Below are positions 1 to 7,638 of a DNA stretch of 64,000 bases, one piece after another. Position 1 is the first letter of the stretch. Each line of letters begins with the position of its first letter. This DNA comes from Epilithonimonas arachidiradicis. GTDB lineage: Bacteria > Bacteroidota > Bacteroidia > Flavobacteriales > Weeksellaceae. The notes under the pieces were generated by a model. The model was not told the DNA's origin. It saw nothing but the letters and a program-made list of their open reading frames with translations, and ran no database searches. The stretch is taken from assembly GCF_003610695.1 (NCBI RefSeq), contig NZ_RAQH01000010.1, forward strand, positions 62,001-126,000, read 5' to 3'. A program made the position numbers and the translations under genes.

Positions 1-812
1 GCTACATTCATTTCTTTCAGCCAATTGTCCCAATAGGTTTTGATAATATCACCTTCGAATGGATTTCCCTTTTCCGGATTGATGCCGAGAACCACGACTT
101 CCAGATTGTTAAAGTTGCCATTGGCCTTGATAAAACCCAAACCTTTTTCATCCATTTTAGATTTAAAATCGGACATATTCAGTTTTAGTGATTTTACGAG
201 TTCCGGTGTAAGGTAGGATGTTTTTCCATTTTCTGTGAATTTAGAATCTTTGTGAAACATATAACCATCTGTTAAAATAAAAAGAATGTTTCTATGTTTG
301 TCTTTGATGCAATAATCATTGACCTTATTTTTGAAAAATCCCCAGATATCGGAACCGACATATTGCTTGTCCTGAATCGCCGATTGGTAGATTTTTTCTG
401 GTAAGGTTGAATATTTTTCGTCAACCAGATTAATCGTTTCTTTGGAAGTATTCTTGTCAAAGGAAACTTTCAGCTGTTTGGCAAAGTCATTGATTTTGGA
501 ATCGGAAGGTTCGGGATTGAAGAATATCTGCATCTGGTCATTCAGCTGCATTACTTTTTTGCTCTTGACGTGGTCGATAAATCCGTTTTTAATCGCTTTG
601 ATGTATTCCAAATCGCGTTGATAATATGCCATTGAAGGATTCGGATATTTTTCAGGATCAATTCTATCAGATAGGTCGATCAAAATACTGATATTTAGGT
701 TTTTGTTGTTGGCAATGGAATCATTGTTTGCAGTTACTCCGGTTTTTGGTTCGCTTTTTTTGCATTGAATTAAAGACAATGACAGAATTAGCAGATAGTA
801 TATATATTTCAT
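1..812 (-). CDS. VWA-like lipoprotein, partial (3' end beyond window)
   Basis: The reading frame is open from the ATG at 812 to the left edge (270 codons), so the C-terminus is missing. The N-terminus is a short hydrophobic signal ending in a lipobox LIQC (Cys17), so an outer- or inner-membrane lipoprotein is expected. Residues ~44-50 read ILIDLSDRID and ~190 reads FILTDGY. These look like the first and second metal-binding strands of a von Willebrand A fold, although the MIDAS serine pattern is degenerate. It is the last visible gene of the minus-strand operon that starts at 4933, 11 nt after the preceding stop. The VWA assignment is inference from these two motifs. Confidence 0.75.
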   Translation of the reverse strand, partial: MKYIYYLLILSLSLIQCKKSEPKTGVTANNDSIANNKNLNISILIDLSDRIDPEKYPNPSMAYYQRDLEYIKAIKNGFIDHVKSKKVMQLNDQMQIFFNPEPSDSKINDFAKQLKVSFDKNTSKETINLVDEKYSTLPEKIYQSAIQDKQYVGSDIWGFFKNKVNDYCIKDKHRNILFILTDGYMFHKDSKFTENGKTSYLTPELVKSLKLNMSDFKSKMDEKGLGFIKANGNFNNLEVVVLGINPEKGNPFEGDIIKTYWDNWLKEMNV

Positions 813-823
813 AGATGTTAGTT

Positions 824-2161
824 TTAAAGGACAGAAACGTAAACTGAATTTTGACTGTCGGAATTGGCTCCGACTTTATTCAGATTATAATTATATTGAT
901 TTTTGCATTCTTCAATCATTTCCTGTTTTACAGGATGAGAAACAGCCAGCTTTTCATTGACGAAGGTTATCCAGCCTTGCACATATTCTGATGCATAAGA
1001 TTTATACTCCTTGGTTGGAATGATAACGCCATCAATAATATTTTGGAGTTCCTCGATTCTTCCTCTGGCTTTGATGATTAATTCCTTGATGCTTGCAATA
1101 CCGTTTTTGATGTCTTCCATTTGTTTTTCAAAACCTGTGATACGGTCCTGATGAACAAGGATGTCCTTCTGTTTTTTGATTTGCTCGTGTTTGATTTTAT
1201 CTTTTTCCTTATGTTCTTTCATAATGAAATCGAAAACCAATCCCCAAATAATATAGACCACAAATCCGGCGAAAATAATTCCCCAAAACTGATTCTTGGT
1301 AAAAGCAATCGACAAATCAAAAGGCGGTGAGTCAAAAGTTTTGTTGAGTTCGTAGATTTTCGATTCGATTTCATAAGCAAGAATGGCATCGAACACGAAT
1401 GTTACCACAAAAAGCAGGAACATCTTCACGTAATTCAGCCAGTTTTTGTTCTCGCCAAACATATGAATCAAATAACCTAAACCGAGGAAAACAAACGGAA
1501 TCAAAGTCACAAAAGCGCCTTCTAACGGGCCTTCATCCCAAGCTTTGTTGAATGCCTGCGCGTCCAAAACACTTTGCATTATGCTTACATTCGGGTCAAA
1601 TGTTTTAAAGAACGCCGAAAACGAGGTCGAGATATAAAATGTAAACAAATAAAGGCTGATTGGAATCAAAAGTAGCAAGCCGATCCAAAACTTCGTAGAA
1701 GCACCTTTACTGGCATTGATTTGATACAGTTCCGGGTTTTTCGGAATGTCATTAATTTCGAATTTCAATGTTTCAATTTTATTCTGAACAGTCTCGATGT
1801 TCTGCTGAATTTCTTTGATTTGTTCTTCCTTATTGTCAAGAGAAACTGTTAAACCTTTGATTTCGGTTTCTTTATTTTTCTGCTCGTTGATGTAGGGTTC
1901 TTTCAATTTGTTTTGTTTGTCAGCCAATTCTTTTTCCTCATTCTGAAATTTGGAATAGATCGCGTCCAGACAAATCGATAAAGCGGTGTGGTTTCCATTG
2001 TTGCGAGAGCTATCTCTATAACCAGATTCGTGGTAGGTTCTCTTTCTGCTTTCCTCCGTTACTTCTCCATTGTTGTTGGTTTCTACAATTTTAAGAGGAG
2101 ATTCTTCTTTCTCAACTGCAACAGGTTTCAGCCTGAAAATGTTTTTGATATTACTGGTCAT
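824..2161 (-). CDS. Coiled-coil protein with four membrane segments
   Basis: 445 residues with no family I recognise. Residues ~70-150 are highly charged and heptad-like (coiled coil). Four hydrophobic segments follow at ~158-185, 215-235, 243-265 and 293-315, and a second coiled coil lies at ~318-380. Both coiled coils are predicted to be on the same side of the membrane, which suggests a scaffold or sensor assembling a complex. It starts 3 nt after the TerB-like gene stop and ends 11 nt before the VWA-like lipoprotein gene, so it is translated from the same transcript. Function unknown. Confidence 0.8.
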   Translation of the reverse strand: MTSNIKNIFRLKPVAVEKEESPLKIVETNNNGEVTEESRKRTYHESGYRDSSRNNGNHTALSICLDAIYSKFQNEEKELADKQNKLKEPYINEQKNKETEIKGLTVSLDNKEEQIKEIQQNIETVQNKIETLKFEINDIPKNPELYQINASKGASTKFWIGLLLLIPISLYLFTFYISTSFSAFFKTFDPNVSIMQSVLDAQAFNKAWDEGPLEGAFVTLIPFVFLGLGYLIHMFGENKNWLNYVKMFLLFVVTFVFDAILAYEIESKIYELNKTFDSPPFDLSIAFTKNQFWGIIFAGFVVYIIWGLVFDFIMKEHKEKDKIKHEQIKKQKDILVHQDRITGFEKQMEDIKNGIASIKELIIKARGRIEELQNIIDGVIIPTKEYKSYASEYVQGWITFVNEKLAVSHPVKQEMIEECKNQYNYNLNKVGANSDSQNSVYVSVL

Positions 2162-2164
2162 AAT

Positions 2165-2575
2165 TTAGTTTTTTAAATCGTTAAAAATGTCAGTTTTACT
2201 TTTTCCTTCTTTTACAGAATCTATGAGATAATCCACGATTTGTAATACATTTTCTTCCATAAATCCGAACATCAGGACGTATTTTTCCAAAGCCGTTCTC
2301 TCATTCGGCGAAACTACACCGTCCGCCCAAATCATTACAGTCAAATCATATAGGTAATCAATTTTTTCCTCGATGCTTTCCGGAATACTTAGTTTAGAAT
2401 TAATGGGATTGAGAAGGATCTCGTCCAGATTTTTCTGTGAGATTCCGCGTTCTTCGGCCGATTTGTAAAGCGCTTTCAGTTCAAGTGGACTAAAATTGTC
2501 ATCACAAAGTGCCATTTGATAAAGCCTTAAAAAATGGGCTTTAAGGTTTTCGGTTGGTTCTATAATTTCATTCAT
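2165..2575 (-). CDS. TerB-like (tellurite-resistance TerB family) protein
   Basis: 136 residues, all-helical in appearance. The two repeated halves carry the TerB signature: an acidic first half with DDNFSPLELKAL near residue 25 and a second half with WADGVVSPNERTALEKYV near residue 84. TerB domains bind metal and often occur in stress or defence loci with VWA proteins (known of the family). The start overlaps the end of the upstream membrane-protein gene by 8 nt, which indicates translational coupling. Cytoplasmic, no signal peptide. The family call rests on the ADGxxxxxE pattern and the size. Confidence 0.7.
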   Translation of the reverse strand: MNEIIEPTENLKAHFLRLYQMALCDDNFSPLELKALYKSAEERGISQKNLDEILLNPINSKLSIPESIEEKIDYLYDLTVMIWADGVVSPNERTALEKYVLMFGFMEENVLQIVDYLIDSVKEGKSKTDIFNDLKN

Positions 2576-3008
2576 TGTTATTATTGTTTTTTGATGAAGT
2601 TCTAATGATTCTGTCCCTGCTGAATGTTTTAGCTGTAGTCGGTTTTTCCGGGATGATTTCCTGAAGCGGTTCTTTCTTTTTTAATCTGATGACGACCAGC
2701 AACAAGAATAAAATCCCCGTTACAATGTCAATCGGAATCCAGAGACTTTTGAGATAAAGATGAATGGGAAAAATCGGATTGAATAAAATCAAGATGATTC
2801 CGAAAACAATTACCCAATGATATTCTTTCTGTCTCCCGAAATAATAAACCACAATTCCTGATGCAATGAAAACGATGATTCTAAGAAATGTGTAATATGA
2901 TAATGGTAAAGGAAGAATAGCGAAGAAACAGCAAAGTGCGTAAAAAGAGAAAAATGTTTTGTAGATAATTTCTAATCGTTTGAAATTTTTAGAATTATTT
3001 GCTTCCAT
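2568..3008 (-). CDS. Small four-pass membrane protein (DUF6804-like)
   Basis: 146 residues with four hydrophobic segments (roughly 13-35, 38-56, 64-84 and 88-108) and a charged, asparagine-rich C-terminal tail ending in five asparagines and a glutamate. The FYALCCFFAILPLPLSYYTF stretch resembles small Bacteroidota membrane proteins of the DUF6804 type, a match from memory only. It is 2 nt from the upstream lipoprotein gene and overlaps the downstream TerB-like gene by 8 nt. Function unknown. Confidence 0.7.
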   Translation of the reverse strand: MEANNSKNFKRLEIIYKTFFSFYALCCFFAILPLPLSYYTFLRIIVFIASGIVVYYFGRQKEYHWVIVFGIILILFNPIFPIHLYLKSLWIPIDIVTGILFLLLVVIRLKKKEPLQEIIPEKPTTAKTFSRDRIIRTSSKNNNNNE

Positions 3009-3010
3009 CG

Positions 3011-3214
3011 TTAATTACATCCAGAGCAATAACTCTTGTCTACATATTCCTTATTTCCGCCAGAGGATAAATAATAACAGCCACCTTTTTCTCCTACATA
3101 TAATGTGTGTCCATTATAAGTACATCTTCTGTTTGAATCTCCATCTGAATCTCCGCTTCTAGAACAGGAATTAAATGATAAACAGATTATAAAAAGTAAA
3201 ATTATTTTTTTCAT
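3011..3214 (-). CDS. Small cysteine-rich GG-motif lipoprotein
   Basis: 67 residues from the ATG at 3214; an in-frame TTG six bases upstream is less likely. A signal with lipobox FNSC precedes a short mature chain. Its last 38 residues read CTYNGHTLYVGEKGGCYYLS, then SGGNKEYVDKSYCSGCN. This repeats the C-terminus of the neighbouring 3240-3518 gene almost residue for residue. The pattern G-x-x-GGxYY...K-x-YV resembles the PBCV-specific basic adaptor domain (PF08789), but with five added cysteines. Probably a disulphide-stabilised exported module anchored by lipid. Function unknown. Confidence 0.7.
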   Translation of the reverse strand: MKKIILLFIICLSFNSCSRSGDSDGDSNRRCTYNGHTLYVGEKGGCYYLSSGGNKEYVDKSYCSGCN

Positions 3215-3239
3215 AGTCAAATTCTAAAGTGTTAAAAAC

Positions 3240-3518
3240 CTAATTACATCCTGAACAGTAGCTTCTGTCCACATATTCTTTGCTATTTCCTGCCCAATAA
3301 TAACAGCCACCTCTTGGTCCGACTTCTAACGGATAACCGTTGTATGTACAGCCATTTTTCTTTGAGTACGATTTTGATGATTTTTTCTTTTTAGAAGATT
3401 TTTTCTTCTTCTGTCTTTTAGCAAAAAATTCTGTATTTGAATAATTTTTTGCTGAAGCTTCGTAAGTTGTTGGGATTAATAATCCTAATGTCAATAAAGT
3501 AAAAAGTAGTTTTTTCAT
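3240..3518 (-). CDS. Small exported basic cysteine-rich GG-motif protein
   Basis: 92 residues: a signal peptide (MKKLLFTLLTLGLLIPTTYE then ASA), a lysine/serine-rich linker (RQKKKKSSKKKKSSKSYSKK), then the module CTYNGYPLEVGPRGGCYYWA followed by GNSKEYVDRSYCSGCN. The module matches the one in the 3011-3214 lipoprotein, including all five cysteines, so the two are tandem paralogs: one lipid-anchored, one with a strongly basic tether. The GPRGGxYY...KxYV core looks like PF08789. The poly-lysine linker could bind nucleic acid or cell-surface polyanions (inference). Confidence 0.7.
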   Translation of the reverse strand: MKKLLFTLLTLGLLIPTTYEASAKNYSNTEFFAKRQKKKKSSKKKKSSKSYSKKNGCTYNGYPLEVGPRGGCYYWAGNSKEYVDRSYCSGCN

Positions 3519-3524
3519 AGCCGT

Positions 3525-4595
3525 TTAATTATAATTTTCAATGGTTTGATGAAGTTCGCTTCTGTGATTATAAATCTCGTCTAGAGAACCAAGATTCATT
3601 TTCTCTCCAGAATCTTTCCCGTTATGGAATAACTCAATTAATTTTCTATTAGCTCCGAAATGAAATCTGCAAATTGGCTTTCTATTATTGTCATCCAACA
3701 GAATCCCGAAATAAGATTGTGTGTCTCTGTAAGCAATTCTTTCAGCAGAGATCTTCTCACGTAAAATGGCTTTTACAATTTGAAAAGCTTCTAATTCTTC
3801 TTCTGTAGTGATAACTTTTGAAGTCTCATTATTCTGATCAATGTTTGTCGTAGAAACAGTTGTTTTTTCTGTCTCGATATTATCATTAATAACCAAAGCA
3901 GATTTTAAACGGGAACTGATAGATTCCGAAATTGATAGGCTTAAAGCTCTTTTGGTATATTCTTTAAAAGCAACCATTCTATTCGCTGTTAGTGGTCTTT
4001 CGAAAAATCGATTAACCAATAACTTTACTATTTCGTCAGAAGGGTTTTCAATTTCTTTTTCGAATTCTTTTCTGATGGCTTTGATATATTTCAGAGCTTC
4101 TGCAGAATCCAAAATCGATTCAAGGTTGTAACCGGATTTCGTAAAACTCTCAAGAACTTTGATGGAACTATCTTTCAAATCATCAAGATTGATTGTGAAA
4201 AACGGCTTCTCATCCATAATATTTGGTTTTTCCAAATCGGTGTAAAAATTATAAGTAATTCCGTTAGTCAAAACTCCAAATCTGGCTTTGGAAACGTGAT
4301 AGTAGCGATGAAGTTGCGAATTATGAGCATCTGCATTCTCTTTCCAACTTTTACACTCTATAATTAGAATGGGTTCGTTATCCTTTTTGATGACAAAATC
4401 AACTTTTTCGCCTTTCTTTGTTCCAATATCAGCAATGAATTCTGGAATTACCTCCGTCGGATTGAAAATATCATAACCAAGAATCTGGATAAATGGCATT
4501 ACGAAAGCTGTTTTTGTTGCTTCTTCGGTTTGTATTTGGTCTTTGAGCCCATTAACACGTTGATGAAGTTGCTCTAGTTTTAATTTGAGTTCCAT
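3525..4595 (-). CDS. Orphan PD-(D/E)XK nuclease, HsdR N-terminal-like
   Basis: 356 residues. The N-terminal ~160 residues look like the type I restriction enzyme R-subunit nuclease domain: a TEEATKTAFVMPFI helix (~23-36), then Asp66 (EKVDFVI) and Glu80-x-Lys82 (LIIECKS) as the catalytic PD-(D/E)XK residues. The C-terminal part (~250-356) contains ILLDDNNRKPICRFHFGA, a segment often seen attached to this nuclease fold in Bacteroidota. No helicase, methylase or specificity gene is nearby, so this is not a complete restriction-modification system. It sits 5 nt after the YegP-like gene and 6 nt before the small exported gene, so it is part of the operon. Confidence 0.8.
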   Translation of the reverse strand: MELKLKLEQLHQRVNGLKDQIQTEEATKTAFVMPFIQILGYDIFNPTEVIPEFIADIGTKKGEKVDFVIKKDNEPILIIECKSWKENADAHNSQLHRYYHVSKARFGVLTNGITYNFYTDLEKPNIMDEKPFFTINLDDLKDSSIKVLESFTKSGYNLESILDSAEALKYIKAIRKEFEKEIENPSDEIVKLLVNRFFERPLTANRMVAFKEYTKRALSLSISESISSRLKSALVINDNIETEKTTVSTTNIDQNNETSKVITTEEELEAFQIVKAILREKISAERIAYRDTQSYFGILLDDNNRKPICRFHFGANRKLIELFHNGKDSGEKMNLGSLDEIYNHRSELHQTIENYN

Positions 4596-4600
4596 AGTTA

Positions 4601-4933
4601 TTAAATTGTTTCGTCAATAGTTTCTGCAGTTGGCGCATTTTGTTTTACAGAAGCAATTCCGTTTTCCATTCCTTGTTTTGTGGAGTATAATTGGCTTTTG
4701 CCTATTATTTCTCCGTTCCCGGCTTTTAGAACAAAGTAATCTTTATCGTTTGTTGAAGTTCTTCTTTCAAATCTTGAATCGATTTGTGAATTAATTTTTA
4801 CGGATTCTATTCCGTTTTTACATCCTGATTTTGTAAGATAACCTTCACTTGTCAAAATGATTTCTCCGTTTCCAGCTTTCAGATTAAATTGATATTCTCC
4901 GTCTTTCCTTTTTGTAATTATGAATTTTCCCAT
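4601..4933 (-). CDS. YegP-family protein (two DUF1508 repeats)
   Basis: 110 residues with two tandem copies of the DUF1508 unit. The first is FIITKRKDGEYQFNLKAGNG then EIILTSEGYLTKSGCKNGIESV (~4-45). The second is FERRTSTNDKDYFVLKAGNG then EIIGKSQLYSTKQGMENGIASV (~54-95). The family is widespread and poorly characterised; the fold is a small beta-rich dimer. It is the promoter-proximal gene of the eight-gene operon, directly behind a -7 box (4961-4968) and a dyad (4989-5006). Confidence 0.85.
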   Translation of the reverse strand: MGKFIITKRKDGEYQFNLKAGNGEIILTSEGYLTKSGCKNGIESVKINSQIDSRFERRTSTNDKDYFVLKAGNGEIIGKSQLYSTKQGMENGIASVKQNAPTAETIDETI

Positions 4934-4960
4934 TGTTATTTTTTTACTTGTTTAACAATC

Positions 4961-5006
4961 CAAAAGTAGCCCTGTCTCAAATTCTTTTTTTACGGATTTC
5001 CGTAAA
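4961..5006 (-). promoter_or_regulatory. Promoter of the eight-gene operon with upstream dyad
   Basis: On the minus strand, TACTTTTG (4968-4961) fits the flavobacterial -7 consensus TAnnTTTG. Upstream is the perfect dyad TTTACGGATTTCCGTAAA (4989-5006, 8-bp arms, 2-nt spacer). Its centre is 29.5 nt from the first base of the -7 box, near -42 of the expected start of transcription, the usual place for an activator. GAGACAGGG lies between them (4978-4970). The NarL-type regulator encoded immediately upstream is the obvious candidate ligand (inference). Confidence 0.55.
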
Positions 5007-5007
5007 A

Positions 5008-5040
5008 ACAAAAAAACTTTCAAAATCAATTTGAAAGTTT
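5008..5040 (-). terminator. Intrinsic terminator of the kinase/regulator operon
   Basis: AAACTTTCAAA (5014-5024) and TTTGAAAGTTT (5030-5040) form an 11-bp stem with a 5-nt loop. On the minus strand it is followed by a T-rich run, 28 nt past the regulator stop. Confidence 0.75.
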
Positions 5041-5067
5041 TTAATTAAATGTAATTATTGTAACAGA

Positions 5068-5733
5068 TTAGATAATCCCGAAGTCTTTACAAAAAGCGAT
5101 AAGTTGTTCATTGCTATTGATTTCTAAAGATTCTTTAATTTCTTTTAATCTTTTTTCAACGGCGCTCATGCTTGCAGGTTTGATGTTGTTTTCTTTCAAA
5201 TAATCAGGTATGTTTTTAAGGAGAATTCCATTGGCTAATAAAGAGACAAGCAAAGTGTCATATTCAGAAAATTCGAAAGAATTTCTTTCAGAGCTGTTCG
5301 TTTTCAAATCATAAGAAATATATTTTTCCCCATTGTAAACTGCTCTTATTGCTTTTTTCAAATCTTTGACGTCTTCTCTACCTTTTTTTACATAACCGTT
5401 GATTTGCTGTTCCTTGAAAAGTTTCTCAATAATAACTTCCTTTTTTTCAACGGAGAAAACAATAATTTTCAGATTTGGTTGAAGTTCTCTTGCTGCAGAA
5501 ATAAGCTGTTGACCATTTTTAAGATCCTGTTCTCTATGATCCTCATCAAAGGAAAGGTCTGTAATCAATAGTTCGAAGGGATTGTTTTCTTGTAAACTCA
5601 TTTTGATTCTGCTAAATGCATCATCGCAATAATTTACATATTTTGGATTGGCAATTTTTAAGTCTTCTAATGCTTTTTGGACAGATATATTAGAACTTTC
5701 GTAATCTTCGGCAATAAGAATTTTTGTAAACAT
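5068..5733 (-). CDS. NarL/LuxR-type response regulator
   Basis: 221 residues. A receiver domain occupies ~1-125, with acidic pocket Glu9-Asp10, phosphoacceptor Asp59 (LLITDLSF) and a conserved Lys in GYVKKG. A C-terminal helical segment (~150-218, FEFSEYDTLLVSLLANGILL... MSAVEKRLKEIKESL) is a divergent LuxR-type helix-turn-helix. It is cotranscribed with the TPR histidine kinase (10 nt gap), its presumed partner. The dyad upstream of the 4933 operon lies just past its own terminator and is a plausible target. Confidence 0.85.
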   Translation of the reverse strand: MFTKILIAEDYESSNISVQKALEDLKIANPKYVNYCDDAFSRIKMSLQENNPFELLITDLSFDEDHREQDLKNGQQLISAARELQPNLKIIVFSVEKKEVIIEKLFKEQQINGYVKKGREDVKDLKKAIRAVYNGEKYISYDLKTNSSERNSFEFSEYDTLLVSLLANGILLKNIPDYLKENNIKPASMSAVEKRLKEIKESLEINSNEQLIAFCKDFGII

Positions 5734-5743
5734 AGGTATTATT

Positions 5744-7405
5744 TTAGACTGGAAATGAAATGTTGATTTTCAATAGATTATTGGTTTCTGTGTCAAAAAT
5801 AATTGTTCCGTTGATAGCATTAATACGGTTTTCCATATTTTGCAATCCATTTTTTGGAGAAAGATTCTTAATTCCTATTCCGTTGTCTGTATATGAGATA
5901 TTTATTCTCGAATTGTCTTTAGAAAATTTAATGGAAACGATATTTGCCTGGCTGTGCTTTTTCATATTGGTCATCAATTCCTGAAGGATGAGGTAAACTT
6001 CTGTTTTATTCTGAAAATTAACACTTTCCCATAATTTTTCAGTATTTCCATTGGAAATTAATTTTACTGAACCAGAAGAATATGAATCCAGCATTTTATG
6101 AAGTTGCTCAGAGAAATTCTGATTTTCGTTGACTTCTTTATTGTCGTAAGAGATATCTCTGGAAGTTTCATAAGCATTTTCCAATCCGAACAGCAGAGAA
6201 TCTTTATCAATTATTTCTGTATTTTCAACTTGTGACATCAATTGATAAATTCTGTTGGCGACTTTGTCGTGGACTTTTTTGGAATATTTCAGTTCAGTAT
6301 TTTTTACTTCTAATAGTTTTTCCTGCCGGAGTATTTTTTGCCTTCTTCTGTAATAAAAATAGGCGAAAATAAGCAATCCAAATAGTGAGATTACAATAAT
6401 ATTTCTAACAATGATTTTATTCTGCCTTTCAGTGCTTTCAGCCTTGGCTTTCAGAAAATCTGCTTTATTTTTTTCAGTTTCATATCGGATGAGAGCAAAT
6501 TGATTCTTAGCTTTATTTCTTGCGGTTTGAAGACTGTCACTAAGGTTTTGATAAACTTGAAAATAATGTTTTGAATTTTGAGAATTTTCTAGAGTAATTA
6601 ATTTTTGCAAAGCTTCTATCTGATCATCTGGGCTTTTGATTTGCCTGGCTACATCTAACATTTTTTTTGCATAGATTTTTGCAGAGTCTGGATTAGATCT
6701 CAGATAATAATCGGCAATATGTGCATAACTGGAATTGAGCCCCCAATTATCATTTTCCTTGAGTCTTATATTTAGAGCTTTTTGAAATTCTGGAATGGGA
6801 TTGTAATTTTTATTCTGGAGCCATTTTGTAAATGCAAGATTTGTTAAAGTTTTTGAATAGATGATACCATTAATATTGTCAATCTTTAATGCATCATTGT
6901 ATATATTTATTGCTTGATTATAGTTTTTATTGTTCGTGTAACTATTTCCAAGATTATTTTGATAAAGAGCTTTATCTTGTAAATCTGAACTAAAATTTAG
7001 TGCTTGTGTATAAAATCTAATTGCTTCGCGATAGTTTTTTAATTTGGCAGCAGCAATGCCTAGAGAGTTATAGTTTATAGATAAATATTTATATTGTAAA
7101 CTATCTTTATTATTGAAATAATGCAAAGCAGACAAACTGGTTTCTTGACTACCGAAATAATCACCTTTGTTTTCCTGGATAATAGCCAGATTGGTCAGGC
7201 ATTTTCCAACTCCAAAGCTGTCATTTTCTTGAAGAAAAATATCTTTTGCTTTATAAAAGTATGAAAAAGAACTATCAATTTGCCCGTTGTCTCTAAGCTC
7301 AAAAGCTATATCATAAAAATGATTAGTAAAGTTTTTTTTTTCAATAGTCGATTTCTCGGAGCAACTTATAATACAAATGATTAATAATAAATAAAAAAAT
7401 TTCAA
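5744..7405 (-). CDS. TPR-containing sensor histidine kinase (HisKA_3-like)
   Basis: Start chosen at the TTG at 7405, which gives MKFFYLLLIICIISC, a lipobox-like signal, and is preceded by AAACTAACATC, the same bases that precede the ATG at 812. A TTG at 7423 is the alternative. TPR-like repeats fill ~30-290, presumably periplasmic. A membrane segment lies at ~331-351. The dimerisation/phosphorylation helix has His379 (KKVHDKVANRIYQLM), and the HATPase domain has N-box ELMTNMKKHS (~476-485) and DNGIGI (~507-512). It pairs with the response regulator 10 nt downstream. A lipobox on a protein that also has a transmembrane helix is unusual, but common in this Bacteroidota subfamily. Confidence 0.85.
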   Translation of the reverse strand: MKFFYLLLIICIISCSEKSTIEKKNFTNHFYDIAFELRDNGQIDSSFSYFYKAKDIFLQENDSFGVGKCLTNLAIIQENKGDYFGSQETSLSALHYFNNKDSLQYKYLSINYNSLGIAAAKLKNYREAIRFYTQALNFSSDLQDKALYQNNLGNSYTNNKNYNQAINIYNDALKIDNINGIIYSKTLTNLAFTKWLQNKNYNPIPEFQKALNIRLKENDNWGLNSSYAHIADYYLRSNPDSAKIYAKKMLDVARQIKSPDDQIEALQKLITLENSQNSKHYFQVYQNLSDSLQTARNKAKNQFALIRYETEKNKADFLKAKAESTERQNKIIVRNIIVISLFGLLIFAYFYYRRRQKILRQEKLLEVKNTELKYSKKVHDKVANRIYQLMSQVENTEIIDKDSLLFGLENAYETSRDISYDNKEVNENQNFSEQLHKMLDSYSSGSVKLISNGNTEKLWESVNFQNKTEVYLILQELMTNMKKHSQANIVSIKFSKDNSRINISYTDNGIGIKNLSPKNGLQNMENRINAINGTIIFDTETNNLLKINISFPV

Positions 7406-7423
7406 GATGTTAGTTTTTATCAA

Positions 7424-7461
7424 ATTTAAAAAAAATAGCGAAAGAACTTTCTTTCGCTATT
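7424..7461 (-). terminator. Intrinsic terminator after the 56-residue peptide gene
   Basis: AATAGCGAAAG (7434-7444) and CTTTCGCTATT (7451-7461) form a perfect 11-bp stem with a 6-nt loop. On the minus strand a T run follows. It separates the small gene at 7468-7638 from the kinase gene. Confidence 0.75.
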
Positions 7462-7467
7462 AATTTA

Positions 7468-7638
7468 TTATCCACCAATAATTTTCGGAGGGATTGGATG
7501 TCCGGTATCACCTCCTGTTGGTGGTGCAGGATTCGGATTTGCGATTGTTGGTGTATTACCATCATTTCCGCAGTTAGAAGTATTATAATCTGAAGGATTT
7601 GAAATTAATCCCAATAATATTAAAAGTAAGTTTAACAT
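7468..7638 (-). CDS. Small proline/glycine-rich peptide, 56 residues
   Basis: ATG at 7638 to TAA at 7468. The translation begins MLNLLLILLGLISNPSDYNT and ends PPTGGDTGHPIPPKIIGG: a short hydrophobic N-terminus followed by a polar Asn/Pro/Gly-rich tail with a single cysteine. It has its own terminator directly behind the stop, which supports it being a real transcription unit. It lies between the histidine kinase and the divergent 8026 gene. A small exported or membrane-tethered peptide is likely; the function is unknown and I know of no family. Confidence 0.55.
   Translation of the reverse strand: MLNLLLILLGLISNPSDYNTSNCGNDGNTPTIANPNPAPPTGGDTGHPIPPKIIGG

Noticed and set aside
3525-4595. A complete type I restriction-modification system
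   Set aside because: Only an HsdR-N-like nuclease is present. There is no helicase part, methylase or specificity subunit in the window, so it is called an orphan nuclease.
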